From positions 262,291 through 326,290 of the forward strand of contig CAKOGP040000779.1 in NCBI GenBank assembly GCA_933822405.4: a DNA stretch of 64,000 bases, given 5' to 3'. The DNA comes from Cylindrotheca closterium. Taxonomy: Eukaryota > Bacillariophyta > Bacillariophyceae > Bacillariales > Bacillariaceae. A program made the translations under genes and the position numbers. Positions within the stretch are counted from its first letter, which is position 1, and every line of letters begins with the position of its first letter. Of the stretch, positions 22,501 through 32,000 are shown one piece after another. Under the pieces are notes generated by a model, which was not told where the DNA came from, ran no database searches, and saw only the letters and a list, made by a program, of their open reading frames with translations.

Positions 22501-24193
22501 CGTTGCCGTCTCCTTCTATTGACTCACGAGTATCGTACACACGCTCGACAATCGAGGCAAGTGTGGCTACCAATTGACCAGCTGGAGTCGCATCTTGACT
22601 CCCATTATCGGTCGCTGCAGTCCAAATTGCTCGTATTGCAATAGCGAGCGAAGAATCCTCACTTGGCTTGTCGAGGGGAATAGATTCATTGAGCCCAGCA
22701 TAAGTACAAGACCTTTCAGGAGATGTGTAGTCTGTATCAATTTTCTTGATATTCGGTTCTGCGAGAGCCTGTAAGAGATCATGAACTTCTTCAACAGTCA
22801 TGTCTTCGTCCATAGGGATGGATTCTAAGCTTATAGCATTCTCCAAGACGGTGGCCAGCTGCGACACAGCTACATCTGTCAAACTACAATCCAATGGTAG
22901 CTCAGGATCAACTGCAAGACGAAGAGAGCAGGCTGTAAATAGATCCACCAAAGACTTGGCCCACGATGCCCGCATTCCCTGGTCTGTTGTAAAAGCGCTG
23001 TTGGACGCCGCACTGCAAAGATTCACCAGATTGGAAGATAGCTCGGGGGCTGTATAGACTGAGGATGCTTCTTGCTTGGCATCATTGACTACCATGGAAG
23101 AAGTGGAAGACGCACTTGTAATGTTCTTCAAGCAGGCACGGTGAACGTCCAATAAGTCGTAGATTGCCACAGCAGTCCAGTCTCGAATGTCAGCCCGAAG
23201 CGGCTTGGACTTCCGTTTGCTGGTACTCTTCGAAGAACTCTTCGCAGCCGACGGGTGAATGATCTTACACAGATGGTCAATATGACCAGTGGGAGGTCGC
23301 ACACCACAGTGCAATCCTGATTCTGATACAATCTGCACCAAGTCGTTCATCCACTCGGATCGAGAAGAACAAGACGCAAACTGGGTTTGCTTGGCGAGCT
23401 TGTGGCTGACTTGCAGCAAGAGCAGTTGTCCTTGGCACTCCCAGACGAGAGCCACACTGGCCCATCGCTTGATCGCGATTCTTGCATCCAATCGTTGCGA
23501 GTACAACGAATCGGAGGCCTTCAGTTCCTCCAGTGCCTTGAACCAGTCGTCCGTATCCGACAGACTGGAAGAAGAAGGATTGCTCTTTCGGCGAGTCTTT
23601 CGTTTGCCAGGAGATGCTTTGCCTTCCTCTTTTCCTACCTCTGTATCTTGGAGAAGCAATAAGGAAATGCATTTGTCTTCTGCAGATGAAAGTTCCATGG
23701 TAGCATCGCGCTTGTCCAAATTCAAATTCATATCCAAGTCGTCTCCTTCGTCACCATGCGGTTTCAAAAAGATCATCCGGTGAAGCGTAGAGATACAGGC
23801 CTCAATAGCACTAGCACTAACTTTCTTACCCGCCTCATATTGTTCCAAGCAATACAGCGATGCAATAGTTGCAGTCAAGAAAGCATAAGCAAGGATCGGC
23901 CGGCTGGAGGTTACGTGAGAGGCCTTTTCCAGTTTTTGCCCATCACTGACCAGGACTTTCGAAATCAGGTTTCCCAATGCTGCAATCAAGGAGAAACTAG
24001 TAGAAGAGGAGTGCAGTAGTCGTTTCAGAATGTGCGTCGCAATCAGAATCGAATTGCAGTCCGTCGAGGGAACCTGGGAGCTTCGTTTCGGTGGTTCCAA
24101 TGAGCACTTGCTGTCACAAAATCCTTGCAGGACAGCAATACACCGTTCTGACGAAACGGCAATTTCCTTGACATGATCAAATAATTGTAGCAT
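10552..24193 (-). CDS. UBR4: UBR4/BIG-type E3 ubiquitin ligase, N-terminal and central part (catalytic module absent)
   Basis: Four exons: 16521-24193, 15096-16457, 12035-15021 and 10552-11957. The introns (63, 74 and 77 nt) have GTGAGT, GTAAGT and GTAAGC donors and keep the frame; the product is 4475 aa. An in-frame TAA precedes the ATG at 24193. Residues 1-1820 are helical-repeat-like. A UBR box with the expected Cys/His pattern lies at 1831-1902 (CYTCGLVWDKGCCTLC, then FFCDCG); this domain reads N-degrons. A beta-propeller-like region follows to about 2560. A GRF-like zinc finger is at about 3240-3290 (YVCPMH, later FYVCGMERGQRC). A Cys cluster at about 4000-4050 (CGNCGE, CRKCRHINYD, CVECGYC) is a hallmark of UBR4. 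The protein then ends about 425 residues later, where animal and plant homologues continue into the hemiRING module. That module lies in the gene at 29055-34490. Confidence 0.88.
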
Positions 24194-24628
24194 TAGCGAG
24201 GGGTCCGGGTCGCTTTAGGGGACAAAAGCGACAAACGCGGAATGGATTAGATCTGGTAGGCAACGAAACGTGTCAACCGTTTGCATCCAACCTACCTGGT
24301 CGACGCAGTTCCTTTCGTTGCGCTGCGAAGCCTCTTTGTACCTGCCATTTCAACGTTCCAGAGACAACCGCAACAGACGTAAAGAAATGGACCAGACGCA
24401 ACAAGAAGGGGATCAACTAGAAGGCTTCGTGGGTATGGCTGTTCTGATGCGATGTTTCAAGTTATTGCGTCTTGCTCATACTCGTAGGCTCTGTGGACGA
24501 CAACCTGGACTACTATTCTAAACGAAGGCCGAAGATCTCAAGATTTGCGCGAAATAATTCGCGCGGGACTTCGGTGCCACTTTTTGGACGAAGATTACGA
24601 TGCTATAATAATCGACTTCCATTTTATG
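24194..24628. other. 5' flank of the UBR4-type gene
   Basis: This is the region upstream of the UBR4-type start and downstream of the CRAL-TRIO/DUF6824 gene, both on minus. It should hold the promoter of the 13.6-kb gene. A 44-codon ATG frame on the plus strand (24387-24521) is too short and lacks any supporting feature. Nothing else is recognised. Confidence 0.4.
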
Positions 24629-26140
24629 TTATTTGTCCTTTGCTTTTTTGTCTAGCCTCAAAGTCCGAAAGGCAGCGCTAACCTTTGTTCTCGCTACGGA
24701 ATTATCAACTGGGATCCACAGCTTATCTTCCTGCTTCAAGAACATACCCGAGGATTGGTGTACAATATCCACAATGCCCTGTGCTATCTGGAGCTTCGAC
24801 CCTTTTTCTGCACTGTCGTACACCGATTGTCTTGAAACCACCAACTGACGAAACTCTTTATTGCCAAAGTGGTTCTGCGCCGAGAATCCCTTTCCTAAAA
24901 GCACATCATAATCACTTGGGATATGGATAGCATTTCGCCGTGCTGATTGACTCAACCGTTCAACCTTTCGCTGGTTCCTCAATCGAACTCTGTAATTCGG
25001 GTCTTCCAAGAGACGTTCTCCATGAGCCGCTGGAAACGTTGAAGGAGCAATCCCAAAGCCTCGCAACTTTGTGGCAACTTCATGCTGGGGACCTGCGTGA
25101 ACAAAGGAGGACGAGCGGTTAGATGTTGATTGATTCAGCCATCAGGCATGAGCAGCACCTTCACGACCAGAAAAGAATGGTCATTCCCAAAGGCAATTTT
25201 AGATGCAACGCACCATGATGTGTTCGGACCCGTAAGCGACAAAATGTATCAAAGGATGCGATCCCGGTCGACAAGATTGGCTTCCAAACGAGGCTCTCGT
25301 AACAGACATGAATTGCTGCCAATCGCATTGGCAAAACCTGTGCTAGCTTGGCCATCTTCCAGGCTATTTCAGATCCTTTGTCGCAGTTTGCACTGTCTCC
25401 TAGCCCATAGACTATTGCAACAACTCCCCCGCGTTGAAATTCAACATTCTTGCTGGCGATCATAATGCTATAGTAGACTTGTCGTAGCTGTTGTAGTGAC
25501 CGTGGATGACAATCAAGTCTCAGTGAGGAAGCGGCAGAGTAGAGATTGCACCTCGCCAGTCTGAAGAGTATTTTAAACGTACCAAAGAAATTATATTGAA
25601 GTTGAGCTGCTCTTCATTGAAAAAGAGGACGGCCACTGGTCTCCCGGTCTGGTCAGGTTGCTCCAAGAACCGCCCGTATCCGGAATTTAGCAACATCATA
25701 TCATCATGGTCCAGATCGTCCTGTGTGATATTCAATGCTAGCTTCTCTTGGCCAAAGAGATCCAGTTTTGCCTGGAAGAAACGAGCAAACCGGAGAGCTG
25801 CCTTGTTTGCATCAAACATATCCGCTCTAAGGAATGTCAACCGCAGCTCTCGATCTCGAACATAGCGGGAAGATTGTGCTTCCGCCATTTCGAATGCAAC
25901 CTTGTATCTAATTCCCTGCACTTTCTGATCCATACGTTCCAAATTTTGCTGTATCAGTTGAGGTGTTTCACTCCAGACATTGGGAATGCCATGAAGGTCA
26001 AAATATGCTCGCTCCCTGTCCCCAGGAGAAGCTTGTGCCAAATCACTGGCGATCTGAGTTTCAACATCCTCTGGCTTTGTCCCCTCATTGGGGACAGGGC
26101 CGGCCAAGACGTCGAAATTGTCTTGGCCTCCTCTGAACAT
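24629..26140 (-). CDS. CRAL-TRIO-like protein with C-terminal DUF6824-type domain
   Basis: Three exons: 25583-26140, 25214-25487 and 24629-25092. The introns (95 and 121 nt; donors GTACGT and GTGCGT) give phases 0 and 1 and a 431-aa product. An in-frame TAA precedes the ATG at 26138-26140. The first 280 residues resemble a Sec14/CRAL-TRIO fold: a helical part with FLRADMFDANKAALRFARFF, then GRPVAVLFF, then a G-V-V-A-I-V-Y strand and LPMRLAAIHVCYES. This would be a hydrophobic pocket for lipid or another small ligand. Residues about 340-425 match the diatom DUF6824 pattern (DVLLGKG, a short H-F-GN, KxxIAxxIV, then a basic C-terminus), whose role is unknown but which looks DNA- or protein-binding. 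Such fusions recur in diatoms. The ligand cannot be read from sequence. Confidence 0.7.
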
Positions 26141-26158
26141 GATTTGATTGGGATGATT

Positions 26159-26515
26159 TTATGGAAAGCGACTTTTGCTCATTTCGAACAGTTGTGATGA
26201 TAATAAATAGTGAGTGCCGTCTGAACTTTTTTCCTTCTTCAACTGTGTGATCCTGGCAGATCCCCGCCGCAATATTAAAATGCGAAGTTTGGAAGGCCAA
26301 AACATTACCGTGTTCTGTGGTTCCCATTCCCAGAGGAAAAAACACCGACGAAGGAGATAATGCGCTACCATTAGAAATCCCAAAGCTAATTCAAATGAAA
26401 TGATGTGATTCGCCACAAGCATATTGAAAAGCCATATGTCCCACAATAACACAAACGCGACCCAGTGAAGATGAAAGGAAGAGGAGCTCCTCTTTTTTTG
26501 TTCGTGAAACAGCAT
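26159..26515 (-). CDS. Possible small membrane protein (weak)
   Basis: A 118-codon ATG frame with a basic N-terminus, two hydrophobic stretches at about 16-36 and 37-56, and a basic C-terminus. It lies between the CRAL-TRIO gene and the FOXRED1 pseudogene on the same strand. I know of no family, and the lower half overlaps another open frame. It may be chance; I list it because the hydrophobic pattern is regular. Confidence 0.2.
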   Translation of the reverse strand: MLFHEQKKRSSSSFHLHWVAFVLLWDIWLFNMLVANHIISFELALGFLMVAHYLLRRCFFLWEWEPQNTVMFWPSKLRILILRRGSARITQLKKEKSSDGTHYLLSSQLFEMSKSRFP

Positions 26516-26557
26516 GTTCTTTTATTTTTATCAGGCATAACAAGTGGGTACTCGCAT

Positions 26558-27729
26558 TTAGTGACTACGGTTCACTTTATCCCATTCCTCCTTCCAATCA
26601 CACTTCGCCGTCAAACGAAAACAACTCAAGGTCAATAAGGAAGCGAAAGCGCCGTATTCCAACGTCCCTGCTGCTGCCCGACCAGCCGCTGGGCTGTGTT
26701 GCAAACCATGCCCTGAGAATCCATGAACCATGAACACATTTGGCATCTCGGGGTGAAAGTCAATGATTGCACTATTCTGACCCATGGTACTACTAGTGTT
26801 GAAGTCATCAAGACCAGCCCACGAAGAAATAATTTCTATGCTTTCAAATGCCGGGACACGACGAGCGATGCTTTGCCGGATGGTATTCTCGAATAGCTGA
26901 TGATAGGGGAATGCCAATTCATCAGGGTCCCAACAATCATCATCCTGGTCTTTAGGCGGGGCCACTCCGCACAGAAACATTAACGAACCAGGTTTCCTAT
27001 CGGAACGACAGTACACCGTCGAAGAAGCATCGGTTGTCATCGGAGCAATCTATGGAATCATCAACTCCCTTTATCCACTTTTTTGCACTTGAATCGAAAG
27101 ACGGAGCGTTTTCTTGGTTTCACAGGAATCCGATGCTCCAACGGGTCACCTCCAGCCACGAGCGTCATGAGAGATTTTTCGCCCCTGTTGCACAAACCAA
27201 CCTGAGATTGTTTGTGTATATATATTAAAACATCAGCAGCATTGAGTGGTAAGAACACCGAACAGTTTCTTTCCTTCACCGTCGCGCACGAATATGTCAA
27301 CCATAAGATCCAAGAGCAACGTCGTCTACATTCATCCATGGGAATTTCTCCGTCAGCTCTGCTTTTTCCATCAATTGCACCGTATCACAGTCAGCTTGAC
27401 GCTGAACTTGGTTATTCTCCCTGAGCTTTGCAACAGATAACCATGCTCTTGGAATTTGATGTCAAGGTCTGCGAAGGATGGACTTTTCAACAATTCCTTT
27501 GAGTTTCGCAAGAACTCTGACCCATAGAGACTCACTTTGACGTTTTCAGCTAGGGAAAATTGTTGGTGAATACTTCCAATGGAAAAGGTTGCCAAACTGG
27601 ACTGAAAGGTTTAGTCCTGTTCCAAGACAACAATCCCGACATTTTCTGTCTGCTTTCGGAGTTCCGATAAATGATAGGCAGTAGAGGATCCGATTGGACC
27701 ACCACAACGATGAGAGTGTCTACGGTGAT
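26558..27729 (-). pseudogene. FOXRED1: Decayed FOXRED1-like FAD-dependent oxidoreductase
   Basis: FOXRED1 is a mitochondrial FAD protein linked to complex I assembly. Fragments in the right order, read on the minus strand, match it. A Rossmann start (GGPIGSSTAYHLSELR) is out of frame with the preceding DTLIVV (one base missing near 27703). A TAA interrupts it at 27611-27613. The segment IGSIHQQFSLAENVKVSLYG (27575-27515) shifts frame again near 27430 into VQRQADCDTVQLMEKAEL and FPWMNVDDVALGSYG. The middle of the protein is missing. IPVKPRKRSVF follows near 27110, and the C-terminal part (26558-27040, ATG 27038-27040) is intact, with SSWAGLDDFN and the FAD-site motif HGFSGHGLQHSPAAGRA. At least three frame changes, a stop and an internal deletion make it non-functional as a whole. 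The 160-codon C-terminal frame could still be transcribed. Confidence 0.75.
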
Positions 27730-28549
27730 GGAAGACGATGAGTCACTACTGATGATGTTATTGTTGATTCCCCGAATAGTTTGCCGACGGCATACGTCCC
27801 TTATTGCTATTGATAATGCATTCTTGAAAACTACTCCCTTGCGATAATAAGCTTATTTTATATTTGGCTATTATTGCGTGCCATAATAATGATGTTGAGA
27901 TGATGCGCGCCACGCGAAGAGATTGACAACCATTTTCGACCCATCCGACTGCTCTAACACCAATCGAATGAATCAATCAATTTTATCAACCATTCACATG
28001 TCAACCCTCCTCATCGTGCCCTCCTCGTCGTGATTTGCGGTACTAGGGAAGTACTTCTAGCACCGATACGAGTACCAGGTACCACGGCACGAGTACCGGT
28101 ACCTCGTACCAGTACACTGTAGGCGCTTATTCCAGTGACAACTTGTTGAACTTTTCATCTGTTTTTAATTTGAAATGAAAACTGCATGCAGCCCAAATCT
28201 ATTGTTCCCGCACAGGTGCCGGTACTTGTATCGTTCCCGTACGGGTACTGTATCGTTCCCAGGCACGATCACTTGTGCAAATGATCCAGTGATATGTGAA
28301 ATAAGGGTTGATTGACCCATGACCCGTCATGAGGAAAGAACGATATCATCATTATGATAGATGCCACTCTGCTTGAGTGAGTCGTTTTCATAGCTACTCT
28401 CTCCCTTGTTCCAGCAAGTGAGACACGTTTGAGAGTACCAGTAGTCTCTTGACTGAGCAACTCTGGACACAGTCTTCATGGATCACAACTATGCAGGGTG
28501 ATCTACTCCCAATGTTTTCAAATTTGGGTTCGAAGAACTAGACAAGTCA
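27730..28549. other. Intergenic with a GTAC-rich palindromic stretch
   Basis: No gene is supported here. From about 28040 to 28265 the sequence is dense in GTAC-centred palindromes (GGTACC, ACCGGTACC, CGTACGGGTAC) and in repeated CGAGTACC and ATCGTTCCC words. The rest is ordinary AT-rich sequence. Confidence 0.45.
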
Positions 28550-28876
28550 ATGACACAACAAAACCAAAAACGAGATAGTCAAGGTGGTGACGGTGGAAGG
28601 AAGAAACGAAAAAGTTATTCATTGGTTGCCCAAGCTTGGTTGGAGACCTTGAGTGAAGCCATTGAAGATGTCGTAGTCAACAATGACGACTTCTCAACGA
28701 TTTCTACTTCTTCTTCAAGTCCACAGCGCAGAACGAGACCAAGAAGGAATGCCTTTGTGCTTCACATAACAGATGATGGATTATTCTTGGAAGATGAGGC
28801 AGATGATTCGCCCCAGCAACCACCTCCCGAAAGTCTACATGGTTGTTCAGAGATTGAAAACCTAGAGCTTGGTTAG
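28550..28876 (+). CDS. Small hypothetical protein
   Basis: A 108-codon frame starting at an ATG. The N-terminus is basic (GGRKKRKSYS), followed by a possible amphipathic helix (VAQAWLETLSEAIEDVVV), a Ser-rich linker with an RRTRPRR patch and an acidic C-terminus. No known domain is visible. It is the only plus-strand candidate between the two UBR4 parts; the frame and composition look protein-like, but a chance ORF is possible. Confidence 0.4.
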   Translation: MTQQNQKRDSQGGDGGRKKRKSYSLVAQAWLETLSEAIEDVVVNNDDFSTISTSSSSPQRRTRPRRNAFVLHITDDGLFLEDEADDSPQQPPPESLHGCSEIENLELG

Positions 28877-29054
28877 TCAATCGCTGTCACCTATTTGTAA
28901 ACCTAATAATCCCTATCACATCAGTACATACGATGATAGGACAATTGTAACTTCTATATGAATAAGATCTCTAAAATATCTAATGTGTAGTATAAACTTA
29001 TTTGTCTATTATTTTTGTCTAGAGAGGGCACTTCCTTCAATTAGATTTGTAATC

Positions 29055-32000
29055 TCAGGCAGAGAGGATTCCCCTTTGTAACTCTTGCATAATGTCGGCG
29101 TGGTCCAGTGTAACTTTAGCTTTTTGCAACAAATCATGAATACTTGTTGCACGTCGGCAGTCTTGGATGACCTGGGTCAAGCGGTCGCCACATTCTTCCA
29201 CCTTGGCATCATCCATATTCAAGCTAAAATCAGAAGAAACTTGATCCATGATTGCATAGAATACAATCATTGGTCGCAATGCGTTTCGAAAGTCTTCAAT
29301 TCCAGCTCTTCCGCTGGTAGCTCGACGAAGGTGAATACTTGGACTCATATCAGTGTCCATTGCGGCATCATCCTCGTCCACATCCCAATCTGCAAACGAT
29401 CCACGGTTCAACTGGTTGCGACTAGGAAGGCAGCCACTGTCTTCGAGGCCAAGTGAATGTCGTCGACCAGCACAGGTGATGAGCCCGCGCAAGAAAGACT
29501 CCTTGCCAGTAACCCAGCGTCGCTTGTTATTAGGTGCATTATCATCGCTCTTTTTGCTCTTGTTGTAATCATTGGTGGTGTTGTGGAACAAGATGCATGT
29601 CAAAGCTGCCATGAGCGAAGAATCTGCAATGCTGCGGTTGACGACAGTCTGCTTGCGTTTATCATAGTCGTCAGCCTTGATCATTGTGCAAGCTGCCAGA
29701 AAGCCACCGCTTAGGCTGCAGGCATGGCGTGCTGTTTGTGGTGAGTCAATTTCAGCATCCTTTGCAAACATGTCTGCCATCAGTAATTGGTAGTAAACCA
29801 AACGAGAATTCGAAGACAAAGAACCACCTTCGCAATCAGCATTCAACGGTTCGCCGTAGGCAATTCGCAGTAGCAGCAAACGCACATCATGAAGAACTGT
29901 CCACAGCATAGACTTGGGACGGGCATTCAAGAGATTGGAAACGGCAGTTGAATGATCAGTCAAGGCAGAATCAACAGCCACAAGTGGTACTTTGGAGCTG
30001 CGAGAGCTCACAAGGGGCAACATTACATTACACTTGACACGTGAGTTTCGTAAGCTTGCTCCTTCCCATTCGCTCTTGGGTGCCTTTGGATGGTTCTTGT
30101 CAGCTTGGCGTGCTTTTGCATGACAGCTGAAATGGATAGCGTTTCCAGCAGTCACTGTTGTGGTGTATGTAGTCTTTCGACTAGAAGATGACAAGCTAGA
30201 TGATCTAGCCGAGCTTCTCAATTCGTCGCCTGATTTCTTGGCTGGGGGGAACCACTCCAGCGCAGCATGAGTGTCAGATATTGAACGCGGCATTGATCCT
30301 GGAAGCGATGTAAGAAGATCTGTTCCATCAATAGCACTCTTAGAACCAGATTGATGCATTGGGATGGACACCTTCTTGACGTAGGCGTAGAGACCAAGCA
30401 ATTCCGCTGGTTGGAGCGTCCTTCCTTCTTGGCACACAGCACACGTGAGACCATCTTCGTCTTCCATGTTCTCCATTTCCGTCATCCAAGCCGGTTTGGC
30501 AGTAGGGGCAGGCTGAGGATTCTTCTTGGCACGCTTTGCCGGTGGCCCGTCATCGTTGTCGTTCGCACCAAATAGACCCAGAACAGGAGCCAGGAGAGAT
30601 GCAGCGGTACCTCGAACAGGTGCCTTCTCACCAACCTTAGCACCAGACATGGCCGATGGACCAAAGGAGCCCATTCCGCGAAGAGCTTTGTTTCTCCGTG
30701 CCATGGCGATTTCTTTCTTCCTGTCTCGGGTTTTTCGTCGAACTGACTTTACGATTGGTGCAACTGTTTTTTCCTCTTTGGTCAACTCATCTAACAAGGT
30801 CTCTGCCACAATACCCAAGTCATGCGTGGAGACACGTGAGCTATCGGAAGTCGATTCAATCCAGTGACAAACTTGGATCAGAGACTGCTTTTTTCGGCCC
30901 GGCAAATCCATGTGAACGTTACCAATGAATAATTGCGTTTTGCCATGACTCTTACACAAACCAATAAGCATATTGAAAGCCGTTTTGAGACCTGGTCTTG
31001 CAAAATACTCCTTCCATTTTCCTTCCAATTTTATCTTTTCGTTCTCGGATTGTTCCACATCCTTGGTCCACAAAGAAGGCGACCAGGGTGGCGGTTGACT
31101 GGGAACATTGTCCAGCAAGACCTTTGCCAATCGTTCCACGAACCCACAGTTTACCAATTCCACTCGCAAAGAATCGCAGACTGGATTCTCCGGCAAACTG
31201 CAGGATGCATGCACACATGTGGCGGGCAGAATGTATCGACTTTCTTCATCCCACACATCTGGCTGCGTTTCACACACACCAAGTTGGTCCATGCTGACAT
31301 GACGCATGAATTCATTTGCCAATTCTTTGCACAGAGACGCTTGTCCATAGGTCAAGTATGGCAGTAGCTTGGCAATCACATTTCTCAGTGGCCGACTTAG
31401 CGAGGATGTTTCAATGGCTGTGAGAAGCAAGCGCAAAGTGGATGCATCTTGTTCATTATCTTCTTCCGTTTCTGACATGGCTGTATCATTCTGAGATGAG
31501 ATCATATCGGATGCCAATACTTCAATCGACTTTTGCAGTGCCTTGACAGTAGCATTGCTTTCCGATACGGAGCCTCCCTTTCCGTCTTCTTCCAAAGCAT
31601 GCAAAACGCTCAACAACAAACGCAGAAGCATCGTGGGCGCACGTGACTGAAGCAAGAGCTTTCGGTTGCTTGGCAACTTGGAGCAGCACCACAATAGTTC
31701 CAAGCCAGGATAAGGCGAAGACGACTTGAAGACTTCACGAGATGGATTCTTGACATTGCGACGAGCTTGGACTCCAATCTCCGTCACATCGTCTCGACGA
31801 ATCTTCAAGAGCGTAGCATTGATATTTCGTTCAATGCTCTTGAGCAAGCAAAAAACTCCACGGCCTTCCATGATGGTTCGAGTGACGCCAAACTTTTGTT
31901 CCATCATTCGTTCCACTTCTTCGGGCGTTGCCGATTCGGATGGAGCTTCGGGGTCTTGTAAAGTATTTATCGTGTCTTCGGTCGCTTCACCATCCACACC

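Noticed and set aside
16521..24193. Reading the UBR4-type N-terminal exon as a complete 2558-aa protein
   Set aside because: The TGA after GGRGIGR lies in a GTGAGT donor, and splicing continues the frame into exon 2 with typical UBR4 features further on.
24387..24521. 44-codon ATG ORF in the 5' flank of the UBR4-type gene
   Set aside because: Short, no family, and in a region expected to be promoter.
27061..27339. Treating the FOXRED1 fragments as exons joined by a 29-nt intron (GT...AG before 27049)
   Set aside because: It repairs only one break; the frameshift in the Rossmann motif, the TAA at 27611-27613 and the missing middle remain, and 29 nt is much shorter than every other intron in the window.
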